DNA of 64,000 nt. Source: JAJPHI01 sp035541875. GTDB lineage: Bacteria > Desulfobacterota > Binatia > Binatales > Binataceae. Each line of letters begins with the position of its first letter. Position 1 is the first letter of the stretch. The translations under genes were made by a program, and so were the position numbers. This document shows, piece after piece, positions 1-9,017 of the stretch. Under the pieces are notes generated by a model that saw only the letters and a program-made list of their open reading frames with translations, had not been told where the DNA came from and did not search any database. Where the stretch lies: NCBI GenBank assembly GCA_035541875.1, contig DATKML010000009.1, positions 62,001 through 126,000 on the forward strand, written 5' to 3'.

Positions 1-688
1 GAACACGTGGGGTTCGCGGCCGGTTGATGGGCGCGCGCACCGGCTGATCGTCGAGTTCGAAGCCGGGGTTATCCGCCTCGAACTCCTCAGCCTTCGTGTC
101 GGTACCGACCGTCCACTGAGTGGCTGGGCGAGCGATGCTTGCTTCCTTGCGCTTGGCCTCAGCCATCGCGGCAGCCGAATCATCCTCAAGGGCGTCATCT
201 TCGTTGCTGAAATCGAACGCCAGATTCTCACCCTCAGTGGCCTCGGATGGCTTGGGCAGAGGCCGAGAGAGCAACTCAGCGGTACTGATCTTGGGCTTGG
301 CAGTCTTGGGTTCTGCGGGCGCCGGGCGTAGCCGTTCGGGCATCGTGCGCGGCGTCGGAGGAGGAGTCGGTTCAGGTGGAGCCTCGGCGATATCTACGGC
401 TGGCTCGGGTTCCTCCACCTGCGATGGAGGTGGCTCGCTCGCTGAAGTTTCGACCTTGGGTTCTTCTTTTGGCTCAGGCGGGGGTGCTTGCTCTTCTGGT
501 GTTATGCGAGTCCGCGATGCGGGAGCAGCTTTGGCCTTTGGCGGTGAGGCAGTATGATCGCGGCGGGGCTCAATCGTAAACACATGACCGCATCGCGAGC
601 ACTTGAAGGTCGGTGTCCCTTCTGGCAAAACCCGCTCGTCGACACGATAACGGGTATGACAACTGCTACACTGAACCTCAACCATCAT
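1..688 (-). CDS. MJ0042-type zinc-ribbon protein, C-terminus cut by window edge
   Basis: The reading frame runs off the left edge, so at least 229 residues are present and the C-terminus is missing. The N-terminus has two CxxC pairs (Cys7/Cys10 and Cys30/Cys33), the zinc-ribbon of the MJ0042/'zinc_ribbon_5' group often found at the start of delta-proteobacterial envelope or regulatory proteins. After the ribbon comes a long linker rich in Pro, Glu and Ala (about residues 45-135), then an acidic stretch. GAGGAGG lies just before two consecutive ATG codons (688 and 685), and either could be the start. It is divergent from the GT4 gene, with 84 bases between the starts. The linker suggests a tether to a domain outside the window; the specific function is unknown. 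Confidence 0.75.
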   Translation of the reverse strand, partial: MMVEVQCSSCHTRYRVDERVLPEGTPTFKCSRCGHVFTIEPRRDHTASPPKAKAAPASRTRITPEEQAPPPEPKEEPKVETSASEPPPSQVEEPEPAVDIAEAPPEPTPPPTPRTMPERLRPAPAEPKTAKPKISTAELLSRPLPKPSEATEGENLAFDFSNEDDALEDDSAAAMAEAKRKEASIARPATQWTVGTDTKAEEFEADNPGFELDDQPVRAPINRPRTPRV

Positions 689-772
689 ACTCCTCCTCAA
701 CCCCAGAGATCGTAGCAAATCGATGAAACCTGTTCACCGCGACCGCCTGGAAAACTCTGCGGGCTGACGCTC

Positions 773-1894
773 ATGCGTATTGGCCTGATCTCCCGACGTT
801 TCGACCCCGATGGCGGCGGCACCGAGCGCGATCTGATCATCACCGCACGCATCCTCGCGGATGCCGGTCACCACGTTCGGTTTTTTGCGGGCGAGATTCG
901 TGGAGAGCGCTGCGAGGACCTCGAAGTAACGCAGGTAAAGACCGGCGGGATAGGGCGCGCGATGCGCCTGCGGAGCTTCGCGAACAATGCCGCGATATCT
1001 GCGCGGCAGGCCGGGATGGATCTCGTGTTTAGTTTCGGGCGGATTCTCGATGCGGACATTTTGCGATCCGGCGGGAGCGCTCATTCAAGCTACATAGCTG
1101 CTGCTCGTCAGTGGCAAAGTCGGTCTGCGGCGCTGGCGATGGCGCTCAGCCCGTACCATCGGATGCAAGTGATGATCGAGCGTCGCGGCTTTGCCTCGGC
1201 ACGCTTAAAGCGGTCGATCGCCGTATCGGAGCTGGTTCGTGCGGATCTCGTAAAAAGCTTTGCGCTCGATCCTGCAACTGTCGTGACGCTTTACAACGGT
1301 GTGGATCTCGATCGTTTCCGGCCGGATGCGAGTGGCGCGTTACGCGAACAGGTCCGTCGCGAACTTCATCTGTCGGAGGCTGCAGCGCTGGTTGCGTTTG
1401 TCGGCAACGGCTTTGCTCGCAAAGGTTTGGGCTTTTTGATCGAAGGGTGGCGGGAAGTTACGCCTGCGGCTCATCTGGTGGTTGCGGGCTCGGATCGCGC
1501 TCTGCCGCATTACCGGCGACTCGCGCATCGGAGCAGTGTCGCGGATCGAGTCCACTTTCTCGGCCCGCAACCGCATATCGAGCGGCTTTTTGCTGCCGTC
1601 GATGCGTTCGCGTTGCCGTCGCTCTTTGAGCCTTTCGGCAATGTCGTGATGGAAGCGATGGCGGCAGGCTTACCTGCGCTATGCACGAAGGCTTGTGGAG
1701 CTGCCGAGGCTTTCGATCCATCGATGCGCGAGCTGATTGTTAGTGATCCAACGGACGTCGCTTCGTTGAGTCGTGGGGTTAACGAGCTCCTGCGCGTGCG
1801 CGGCGATCTACGAGGAATCGCACGGCAGACCGCTGAACGCTTCACCTGGGACGCGTACGGCGCGAATCTGCTGAAGCTTATTGCGGACTTGTAG
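773..1894 (+). CDS. Glycosyltransferase family 4 (GT-B fold)
   Basis: A 373-residue cytoplasmic glycosyltransferase. The N-terminus (IGLISRRFDPDGGGTER) is the acceptor-domain start typical of WaaG-like GT4 enzymes, with the glycine-rich loop at about residues 13-16. The C-terminal half carries the nucleotide-sugar signature around residues 283-300, SLFEPFGNVVMEAMAAG, with Glu286 and Glu294 forming the E-x7-E pair of retaining GT4 enzymes. A role in LPS core or another surface glycan is likely from the family; the sugar cannot be told. The start is an ATG without a strong Shine-Dalgarno. Its 3' end overlaps the convergent GT2 gene by 17 bases. Confidence 0.85.
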   Translation: MRIGLISRRFDPDGGGTERDLIITARILADAGHHVRFFAGEIRGERCEDLEVTQVKTGGIGRAMRLRSFANNAAISARQAGMDLVFSFGRILDADILRSGGSAHSSYIAAARQWQSRSAALAMALSPYHRMQVMIERRGFASARLKRSIAVSELVRADLVKSFALDPATVVTLYNGVDLDRFRPDASGALREQVRRELHLSEAAALVAFVGNGFARKGLGFLIEGWREVTPAAHLVVAGSDRALPHYRRLAHRSSVADRVHFLGPQPHIERLFAAVDAFALPSLFEPFGNVVMEAMAAGLPALCTKACGAAEAFDPSMRELIVSDPTDVASLSRGVNELLRVRGDLRGIARQTAERFTWDAYGANLLKLIADL

Positions 1895-2741
1895 GGCCGG
1901 GATTCCGCAGGCCGTCGATAATCCCCTGCGCGACCGCGTGCCGGCGTTCTTCGCGAGCGATCCGGGCGACCGGCGCGTGCATCAAGCGAGCAATCTTGAG
2001 TCGGAGTGCGGCCAAGGTCCGTTCAGCGATTGCGTTTGACAGCGTATGATGCTCATGCAGTGTCCGGCAATAACCGCGCTCACGTGCGATACGGATATAG
2101 CGCTCACGGGTTGCGCGCTCGGGGTCGACGTCGTGATAGACCAGCGCGTCGGGACAGTACCCAATACGCATCCCGGCCCGCCGAATCCGCTGGGACATCT
2201 CGGTCTCTTCCTCGTGTCCAGCAGCACCCGGACCCAGGCGCTCATCAAAGAGGCCGACGTGGTCGAAAGTGCTGGAGCGAAAGGCCATGTTGGCGCCGAG
2301 CACGCCGCGAACGTCGATCACCTCGTGGCCCTCGTCGACGATCGGCAGGTCGAGATAGGGCGCCATCATGCCGACTTTAGCCCAAGGATCTTCGGCGGGC
2401 AGGATACGCCCTTTCATCGCCGCGTATTCCGGATAGCGCGCGAAGAAGTGCTGAACTGCCGCGATATAATCGCGGCTCACGACGAGATCATCATCGAGCA
2501 AGACGATAATGCTGCCTTGAGCCGCCACAATCGCGCGATTCTGTACCCGGCATTTGCCCGGAAGAGGGTCGTGGATATGCATCTCGGCAAAGCCGGTCTC
2601 AATTCGAGACGGCTGGGGCGTGCCGTTCTCCGCGATAAATAGTTCGTGTCGGTCGGGATCGAGCTGGGGTATCAAGCTTTCGAGCAACCGATCCAGTGAA
2701 TCCGGCCGGGCGTGTGTCGTGATAATGACTGAAAGCTTCAT
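1878..2741 (-). CDS. Glycosyltransferase family 2 (GT-A fold)
   Basis: A 287-residue protein that opens with SVIITTHARPDSL, the first beta strand and nucleotide-binding loop of GT2 enzymes. Asp83-Asp85 in the stretch IVLLDDDLVVSRDY is the DxD-like metal/UDP-sugar site. A later EEE/E motif near GHEEETEMSQRIRRAG is the usual catalytic-base region. It probably adds a sugar to a surface polysaccharide or glycolipid. It converges on the GT4 gene, so the two are not co-transcribed despite related roles. The family is clear; the substrate is not. Confidence 0.85.
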   Translation of the reverse strand: MKLSVIITTHARPDSLDRLLESLIPQLDPDRHELFIAENGTPQPSRIETGFAEMHIHDPLPGKCRVQNRAIVAAQGSIIVLLDDDLVVSRDYIAAVQHFFARYPEYAAMKGRILPAEDPWAKVGMMAPYLDLPIVDEGHEVIDVRGVLGANMAFRSSTFDHVGLFDERLGPGAAGHEEETEMSQRIRRAGMRIGYCPDALVYHDVDPERATRERYIRIARERGYCRTLHEHHTLSNAIAERTLAALRLKIARLMHAPVARIAREERRHAVAQGIIDGLRNPGPTSPQ

Positions 2742-2997
2742 GGCGTTATAAAAGGTCTAGCTGTCAGCTCCAGATTATACACGGGTCGAAGCGGGTGGCG
2801 GCTATCCTGCACCTTTCCGCATCTCTGAACGACAGGAATATACCCAAACTATCAGCTCTAACAAGCCGCTGAGGAACTTTTCGCCGGTGTATCGATGGAA
2901 GTCGGCCGCGCAGCGGGGGGTCTTGAGTTCATAAGGGGGTTGAGGGCCGCTTGAAATGTTCCGTGCAGCCGGATAAACCCTTTAGTCCACCCACGAT

Positions 2998-3083
2998 GCG
3001 AGAGTGGCGGAATGGCAGACGCGCAAGGCTCAGGACCTTGTGAGGGCAACCTTGTGGGGGTTCAAGTCCCCCCTCTCGCACCA
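2998..3083 (+). tRNA. tRNA-Leu (anticodon CAG)
   Basis: The acceptor arms GCGAGAG (2998-3004) and CTCTCGC (3073-3079) pair fully, followed by discriminator A and an encoded CCA (3081-3083). The anticodon stem CAAGG/CCTTG encloses the loop CTCAGGA, giving anticodon CAG at 3031-3033, which reads CUG leucine codons. The T arm GGGGG-TTCAAGT-CCCCC is intact. The long variable arm (class II) fits leucine. Confidence 0.97.
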
Positions 3084-3160
3084 CAATAACCGCTCGACTT
3101 AGCAAGACTAGGCATCATACTGAAACTCCGGGTTAGCTACGCCCGGAGGAGGGTCCGGGA

Positions 3161-4522
3161 GTGCCATCCTCAAACTGCGCTGTCTCACGGCCTCGTCGGC
3201 TGTTGTACTTAGCATCGATCGGTCTGCTCAGCTTCTCTATCTTTTCGCCATCTTCGTGGACTTTTGCCGGCGAGCCGGATCCTCGCGTCACTATGAAAGC
3301 GATCGTCGCCAAGCTGCCCGAGGTGCGGCAACTTTCTTTCAAAAATGAAGTCGCGCTCGATGTGGAGACGGGTGAGCAGGTCCGACAGCACATGGGCGAG
3401 GCGATGGCCAAGTATGCCAAGGAGCATGACCTTCAGGACGATCGCAAAGTCGGCGTGATGCTCGCGATGTGGCCCCAAGACTTCCTGCCCGAAAAAGTCG
3501 GGATGGACATGGAGACCTCGCTGCTTTTAGGTTTCTACAATCACGAGAGCAAGCAGATGGTACTTCTGGCGGGGGATGATACCGCGACGGCCCAAGTGGT
3601 CGACGGCAGCGGTAAGCCGATCCCGTTTCCTTACATCAACGAGATGACGCTCGCCCATGAACTAACCCACGCCCTCCAGGATCAGCATTTTGATCTGAGC
3701 CGTATGAGTCAGATTAAGCATGACGACGATCGGCGATTGGCCTTCCGCGCGATCGTTGAGGGCGACGCGACCCTGACCGGCGTGCTCTACACGCTTAAGG
3801 GCATCCATCGTGAGCAGGGACTCGAACTGCTTAGCGAGATCTTCAATATAAGCTCGGCGGTTCCGCGCGAGATGGCCTCGGTACCCGATACTCTCACGAT
3901 ACCCGGCGGGTTCCCCTATGGTTCAGGGACGCGCTTCGTTGCCTACGCCCACAAGCACGGAGGATTCGCCGCGGTCAACGAACTCTTACGGAATCCTCCG
4001 ACCACGACTCACGAGATCCTCGATCCCCAGAAATACTTTGGTCATCCTTCACCGTCCGCGAAGATCGAGATGCATGGCTACGAGAAGACACTGCCGGGAT
4101 GGAAATTCATCGACGAGAACACGATGGGCGAGTTGATGATGATCGCGCTGATCCATCAGAACCTGGGTGATGCGGAAAACTGGCTGCCGATGGGCAATTC
4201 CTGGCGGGGAGACAAGTTTATCGAGCTTGGAAGCGGAAGCGCTCGGACGATGATCGGATTTATCACGTTTGATAACCCTGATATGGCACAGCACTTGGCA
4301 GAGACTTATCTGAAGATCCTGGATGACGTGCATGGCGATCACGTTGCGCATCTGGTGCAGGCGCACGACAAGACGGTCCTGATTGTGGTTGGCGACCCGG
4401 CGAAGAGTTCGCCTGCGCTCGTGCCGGCGCTTTGGAGCCAAACCAGATTCGACGCAGTGAGTGCTGTTCCACAGCCGATACGTCCTCTGACGCGCGTCGC
4501 CTCGCGCCGCTCCCAGGACTAA
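3161..4522 (+). CDS. Secreted HExxH zinc-metalloprotease-like protein
   Basis: A 453-residue protein starting at GTG with GGAGGAGGG about 8 bases upstream. The first ~37 residues have a basic stretch (RPRR) and a hydrophobic core ending near TFAG, a likely signal peptide. The HELTH motif (His166-Glu167-His170) is followed 30 residues later by VEGDA, whose Glu200 is a plausible third zinc ligand, as in gluzincins. No other named domain is evident. It is probably a periplasmic or secreted metallopeptidase of an unnamed family. The downstream valS gene begins about 100 bases later and is unlikely to be functionally linked. Confidence 0.6.
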   Translation: MPSSNCAVSRPRRLLYLASIGLLSFSIFSPSSWTFAGEPDPRVTMKAIVAKLPEVRQLSFKNEVALDVETGEQVRQHMGEAMAKYAKEHDLQDDRKVGVMLAMWPQDFLPEKVGMDMETSLLLGFYNHESKQMVLLAGDDTATAQVVDGSGKPIPFPYINEMTLAHELTHALQDQHFDLSRMSQIKHDDDRRLAFRAIVEGDATLTGVLYTLKGIHREQGLELLSEIFNISSAVPREMASVPDTLTIPGGFPYGSGTRFVAYAHKHGGFAAVNELLRNPPTTTHEILDPQKYFGHPSPSAKIEMHGYEKTLPGWKFIDENTMGELMMIALIHQNLGDAENWLPMGNSWRGDKFIELGSGSARTMIGFITFDNPDMAQHLAETYLKILDDVHGDHVAHLVQAHDKTVLIVVGDPAKSSPALVPALWSQTRFDAVSAVPQPIRPLTRVASRRSQD

Positions 4523-4626
4523 AGCGCTCTCCTGACCGTTGGTTCTGACGTTTCCGTCCAATATGATCAGCCATTCGAGCCCGAGGCTCGTTTTGACTTT
4601 GTGAGGCGTGGAGGAACGGGGCACCG

Positions 4627-7308
4627 TTGGAACTGAGCAAGACATTCGATCCCAAGGCCGCTGAGGAGCATTGGTTTCAACTCTGGGTCGACCGGCGCTA
4701 CTTCAAGGCCGATCCCAAGCGATCGGGCGAAGTTTTCTCGATCGTTATCCCGCCGCCGAACGTAACCGGCCAGCTTCATCTGGGGCACGCACTCAACGTC
4801 ACGCTGCACGACGTGATCGTGCGCATGCGGCGGATGCAGGGTTACAACACGCTATGGCTGCCGGGCACTGATCACGCCGGGATCGCCACGCAGAACGTCG
4901 TCGAACGCGAAATCGCCAAGGAGAAGGTCACGCGCCATGATCTCGGGCGCGAGAAGTTCGTCGAGCGCGTATGGCACTGGCGCGAGACCTACGGCGGCAA
5001 GATTCTCCATCAGCTGCGCAAGCTCGGTGCATCGTGCGATTGGAGCCGTGAGCGCTTCACGCTCGATGAGGGACTTTCGCGTGCAGTGACCAAAGTCTTC
5101 GTGATGCTCTATCACGAGGGGCTGATCTATCGGGACTATCGCCTGATCAACTGGTGCCCGCGATGCGAGACGGCGCTCTCCGATCTCGAAGTCGAGCACA
5201 AGGAATCGAAGGGCAATCTCTGGCATATCCAGTACCCGCTCTCTGACGGTTCAGGATCGATCATTGTTGCGACCACGCGTCCCGAGACGATGCTCGGTGA
5301 TACGGCCGTCGCGGTTCATCCTGAGGACGAGCGTTATCGCGCGATGGTCGGCAAGATGGTCCGTCTGCCGCTGACTAATCGGGAGATTCCGATTACCGCC
5401 GATGAGTCGGTCGATAAGTCGTTTGGCTCGGGAGCGGTGAAGATCACTCCGGGACACGACTTCAACGACTTTGAGACAGGCCGACGCCATAAGCTCGCGC
5501 AAATCTCCGTAATGGATATCCACGGCCGGATGTCTGCTGAGGCCGGCGCATACCGGGGTCAGACGCGCGAGGATTGCCGCAAGAACGTTATCGCCGATCT
5601 GGAAGGGCAGGGTCTGCTGGAAAAGATCGAGCCGCATCAGCACGCGCTCGGCGTATGCTCACGCTGCGATACGACGGTTGAGCCGATGCTCTCCTACCAG
5701 TGGTTCATGGCCGTGAATAAACCGGGGCGTAACGGCGAGTCGCTCGCAGGAGCAGCGAGCAAAGCGGTCAAAGACGGCGCGACCAAGTTCTTTCCCAAGC
5801 GTTGGGAGAATACCTACTTCGCGTGGATCGATAATCTGCAGGATTGGTGTATCTCGCGGCAGCTATGGTGGGGCCATCGGATACCCGCTTACTGGTGTCA
5901 GAAGTGCGAGAGGCCCGAGCCCGTCGTGGCCGAAGAGCGACCGACGTCGTGCCCGCGATGCGGCAGCGATGACTTGAAACAGGACGACGACGTGCTAGAT
6001 ACCTGGTTCTCGTCGGGGCTATGGCCCTTCTCGACGCTCGGATGGCCCGAGCAGACCGATGACCTCAAGAAATACTATCCGACGAGCCTGCTGATTACTG
6101 GCTTCGACATCATCTTTTTCTGGGTCGCTCGGATGATGATGTTCGGCATCAAGTGCATGGACGACGTGCCGTTCCGCGACGTCTATATCACGCCGCTAGT
6201 GCGCGACGCGTCCGGCAAGAAGATGACCAAGTCGCGCGGCAACGTCGTCGATCCGCTGGAAATCATGGATAAATACGGCACTGACGCCGTGCGCTTTACG
6301 CTGGCGCAGCTCAGTGTTCAGGGTCGTGACCTGATTCTCTCGGACGATCGGCTCGCCGCATCAAGAGCCTTTGCGAACAAGATTTGGAACGCCGCGCGCT
6401 TCGTCCTGATGAATCTCGAAGGTGCGCCGCAACCGCTGCCTCCGGTCGATTCGTCGAAGATGGGTTTGGCGGAACGCTGGATTCTCAGTCGCCTCGACGC
6501 TGCAATCGAAAAGGTGACGAGCGAGATCAACGCCTACGAATTCAACAACGCGGCGCTGACGGTCTATCAGTTTATCTGGCACGAGTTCTGTGACTGGTAC
6601 ATCGAGCTCGCAAAGGATCCGCTGAAAGCGGGTGGCGAGCGTCAAGCGGCTGCGCGTTACGTGCTGGTAACCTGCTTTGATCGGATGCTCCGGATGCTGC
6701 ATCCGTTTATGCCGTTCATCTCCGAGGAGATTTGGCAGGCTCTTCGTCCGTATATGAGCGAGGCGGGCTTGAGTGACCATCTCGCAGTCGCACCTTTCCC
6801 CGTGGGAGGAGAGTCGCGATTGGGACCAGAAGAGGCTTCCGCGATGGATCGCTGTATCGAGACGACCGAGGCGATCAACTCATTACGATCGCTCGCGGGG
6901 CATCATCCTGGGCAACGGGTTACGGCGGTCTTGCGTCATGAAGCAAATGATGATGCCGATCACCTCGGCAACTGGCGCGACTATGCGATGACGCTCGGCA
7001 AAGTCGCGGATCTCAAGGTAGTGCCGACGAGTGAACCTCGGCCGCCGCGGATGGTCTTCGCGCCGCTGAACTGGGCTGAAGTTGGAGTCGAGGCGCCTGA
7101 GGGGTTCGATTTCGACAAAGCGCGAGCATCGGTGAAGAGGAAGCTCGGAGAGACGCGGGGCCATTTGGAACGCCATCAGGCACGTTTCGATAATCCCGGC
7201 TTTCGCGCTAAGGCCGATGCCGAAACGATCGCGGAAATCGGAGAGAAGATCGAAGAGCTGAAAGCGCAGGAGAAGGTGCTGAGCGCCCAACTCGAACAGC
7301 TCAAGTAA
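4627..7308 (+). CDS. valS: Valine--tRNA ligase
   Basis: Class Ia synthetase of 893 residues, a normal length for ValRS, charging tRNA-Val with valine in the cytoplasm. The HIGH-type motif is HLGH at residues 51-54, inside PPPNVTGQLHLGHAL. The KMSKS-type motif is KMTKS at 532-536. Cys pairs of a zinc-binding insert are seen around CPRCETALS and CQKCERPEP...CPRCG. The editing domain carries TTRPETMLGDTAVAVHP. The last ~65 residues form the charged coiled-coil typical of ValRS. The start is TTG with GGAGGA about 11 bases upstream; no better-placed ATG exists that keeps the conserved N-terminus. Confidence 0.97.
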   Translation: MELSKTFDPKAAEEHWFQLWVDRRYFKADPKRSGEVFSIVIPPPNVTGQLHLGHALNVTLHDVIVRMRRMQGYNTLWLPGTDHAGIATQNVVEREIAKEKVTRHDLGREKFVERVWHWRETYGGKILHQLRKLGASCDWSRERFTLDEGLSRAVTKVFVMLYHEGLIYRDYRLINWCPRCETALSDLEVEHKESKGNLWHIQYPLSDGSGSIIVATTRPETMLGDTAVAVHPEDERYRAMVGKMVRLPLTNREIPITADESVDKSFGSGAVKITPGHDFNDFETGRRHKLAQISVMDIHGRMSAEAGAYRGQTREDCRKNVIADLEGQGLLEKIEPHQHALGVCSRCDTTVEPMLSYQWFMAVNKPGRNGESLAGAASKAVKDGATKFFPKRWENTYFAWIDNLQDWCISRQLWWGHRIPAYWCQKCERPEPVVAEERPTSCPRCGSDDLKQDDDVLDTWFSSGLWPFSTLGWPEQTDDLKKYYPTSLLITGFDIIFFWVARMMMFGIKCMDDVPFRDVYITPLVRDASGKKMTKSRGNVVDPLEIMDKYGTDAVRFTLAQLSVQGRDLILSDDRLAASRAFANKIWNAARFVLMNLEGAPQPLPPVDSSKMGLAERWILSRLDAAIEKVTSEINAYEFNNAALTVYQFIWHEFCDWYIELAKDPLKAGGERQAAARYVLVTCFDRMLRMLHPFMPFISEEIWQALRPYMSEAGLSDHLAVAPFPVGGESRLGPEEASAMDRCIETTEAINSLRSLAGHHPGQRVTAVLRHEANDDADHLGNWRDYAMTLGKVADLKVVPTSEPRPPRMVFAPLNWAEVGVEAPEGFDFDKARASVKRKLGETRGHLERHQARFDNPGFRAKADAETIAEIGEKIEELKAQEKVLSAQLEQLK

Positions 7309-7653
7309 GGATCCGGGACTCTTCGCTTCGCTCAGAATGACAGAGGATAGTTCTCACTACGCAGCCACTGGTGGCATTCTGAGTGAGCAATCCAAGGGCC
7401 TTTTTTCCAGCCGTCCCTGAATCGTCGCGAAACGAAGAATCCCGGATTCCACCACGCCCACGCAAAGGCGATCGAGCGCTGCGAGGTTCCCAGAATTAGG
7501 GATTCCTCGCGCGGCAATGTCCTCACCCGCGCTCGCGTTGCTCGCGGATTTGTTTTGGCCGCGGCTCGCAGACTCACCCGCCCCCTGTCCCTGGACTAAT
7601 GAGAGGTGAGCAACGCGCGGGAACAATAGTAAAACGGGCGTGCGACCGAGCAG
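7309..7653. repeat. Gene-free spacer with interspersed-repeat-like elements
   Basis: No credible gene lies in these 345 bases. Bases 7316-7343 read CTTCGCTTCGCTCAGAATGACA, the reverse complement of the TGTCATTCTGAGCGAAGCG element common in soil-bacterial genomes. A degenerate copy (CATTCTGAGTGAGCAATCC) follows at 7375-7395. The 17-mer CCGCGGCTCGCAGACTC at 7559-7575 recurs exactly at 8928-8944. The region looks like a mosaic of small non-coding repeats downstream of valS and of the convergent CoA-transferase gene. Confidence 0.5.
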
Positions 7654-8868
7654 CTACATTGTCGATTTCACGGCGCCGTCCTTGATCAGCGTTTCGATCT
7701 CGCCGTCGGCGTAGCCGATATCCTTCAGCACCTCGCGCGTATGAGCACCGATTTCGGGGGCTGCGTGCGGCGTGCGCTTCTCGACGCCCGAGATGAAAAC
7801 CGGGCTGTTGACCGTTTCGAGATTGCCGCTATCGAAGCCGACGATAGAACCCGAATCGCGCAACTGCGGGTCGACGACCACATCGTCGAGCTTGGGCAGC
7901 GGCGCCCACTTTATATCGTTCTGCTTGAAGGTCTTACGCCACTCGGCGAGATCGGCCGTCTCGAATTGGGACTGAAGAATCGCGTAAAGGGCTGCACCAT
8001 TTTCGGCGCGAGCGGCGTTCGAGGAGAACAGGTCTCCTTCTGCGAGTTCCGGCTGGCCGAAGGCCGCGCAGAGACGCGGGAACTCGTTATCGGGATCGAT
8101 CAGCACGAGCAGGAAAAGCTTCTCGTCGCGAGTCTTGTAGACGGCGGTAAGAGGATTAGGCGGAGCGCCACCCGGCGTACGCGTAGGGAAGGTGGCCTTG
8201 CAGAGTTTCGCCTGGATATCGCAGGCATTAGCCCATGCGCCGCTGGCCATCAGCGAGGTTGTAACACGCGAACCCTTGCCGGTGCGCTCACGACGATAGA
8301 GCCCGAGCATGATCGCGCCGAAGAGGGACATCGAGGTCGGATGATCGCCCATCCCGGGTCGGGGTGCTCCCGGCGATCCATCGAGGCCGGTCACGCTCAT
8401 CATCAGACCCGAGCGAGCCCAGTAGGCGAGGGCGTCGAAGGCTGGGTCATCGCAATCCTCGCCTGCGTCGCCATAGCCGGTCAGATGGGCATAGACGAGG
8501 CGCGGATTAGCCGCGTTCAGATCTTCGTAGTTCAGGCTGAACTTCTGCAGCAATTGCCGTTGGTAGTTGGTGACGAAGACATCGGCGGTCTTCACGAGCC
8601 GGATGAGCGCGTCGCGTCCGGCGGGCTTGCCGAGATCGATCGCAACGCTGCGCTTGTTCCGATTCGTGAGCACCCAACACCAATCGAGTTCCGATTTGGC
8701 TGAGCCGGGTAAGCGCGAAAAGAGGCGCCAAAGGTCGCCGCCGCCCGGGCGCTCGATCTTGATCACATCGGCGCCGAAGTCCGACATCACCGTGGCCGCG
8801 GCAGGTCCCGCGACATAGGTTCCACAATCGATCACTCTGATTCCGGCAAGCGCGCCTTGGTTGTCCAT
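7654..8868 (-). CDS. CaiB/BaiF family (family III) CoA-transferase
   Basis: A 404-residue member of the family III CoA-transferases, which move CoA between acyl thioesters and free carboxylates. The N-terminus GIRVIDCGTYVAGP and the strand FGADVIKIERPGGGD are family hallmarks. The catalytic Asp is expected at Asp145 in DPAFDALAYWARSG. The start chosen is the ATG at 8868, where AGGAG sits 8 bases upstream; a longer frame to 8964 adds a non-conserved Arg-rich leader. It could activate a carboxylic acid for the catabolic genes further along, but no substrate can be assigned. It stands alone, facing the convergent valS. Confidence 0.88.
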   Translation of the reverse strand: MDNQGALAGIRVIDCGTYVAGPAAATVMSDFGADVIKIERPGGGDLWRLFSRLPGSAKSELDWCWVLTNRNKRSVAIDLGKPAGRDALIRLVKTADVFVTNYQRQLLQKFSLNYEDLNAANPRLVYAHLTGYGDAGEDCDDPAFDALAYWARSGLMMSVTGLDGSPGAPRPGMGDHPTSMSLFGAIMLGLYRRERTGKGSRVTTSLMASGAWANACDIQAKLCKATFPTRTPGGAPPNPLTAVYKTRDEKLFLLVLIDPDNEFPRLCAAFGQPELAEGDLFSSNAARAENGAALYAILQSQFETADLAEWRKTFKQNDIKWAPLPKLDDVVVDPQLRDSGSIVGFDSGNLETVNSPVFISGVEKRTPHAAPEIGAHTREVLKDIGYADGEIETLIKDGAVKSTM

Positions 8869-8927
8869 GCTGTAACTCCTGCAGGTCTTAATTTTTAATG
8901 CCTTGCTCCGCAGACTCCTACTTCTCT

Positions 8928-8980
8928 CCGCGGCTCGCAGACTCGCCCCCCGTCCGGCAGGCACCGCGCCCCCGGCGCGG
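8928..8980. repeat. Repeat copy with a GC hairpin
   Basis: Bases 8928-8944 repeat exactly the 17-mer found at 7559-7575. The hairpin CCGCGCC-CCC-GGCGCGG follows at 8964-8980, with a T-rich stretch (CTTCTTTCTT) on the + strand. There is no + strand gene here, so the hairpin is more likely part of the interspersed element than a classic terminator, though it may end transcripts from the minus-strand MFS gene. Confidence 0.4.
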
Positions 8981-9017
8981 ACTCTTCTTTCTTACAACTC
9001 GGCGCGCCCTACAACAA

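Noticed and set aside
2858..3049. A 63-codon minus-strand frame overlapping the tRNA-Leu gene
   Set aside because: It runs through the tRNA, has no ribosome-binding site and no recognisable protein features.
7741..8703. A 320-codon + strand frame over the CoA-transferase gene
   Set aside because: The minus strand encodes the complete CaiB/BaiF fold; the + frame is a compositional shadow.
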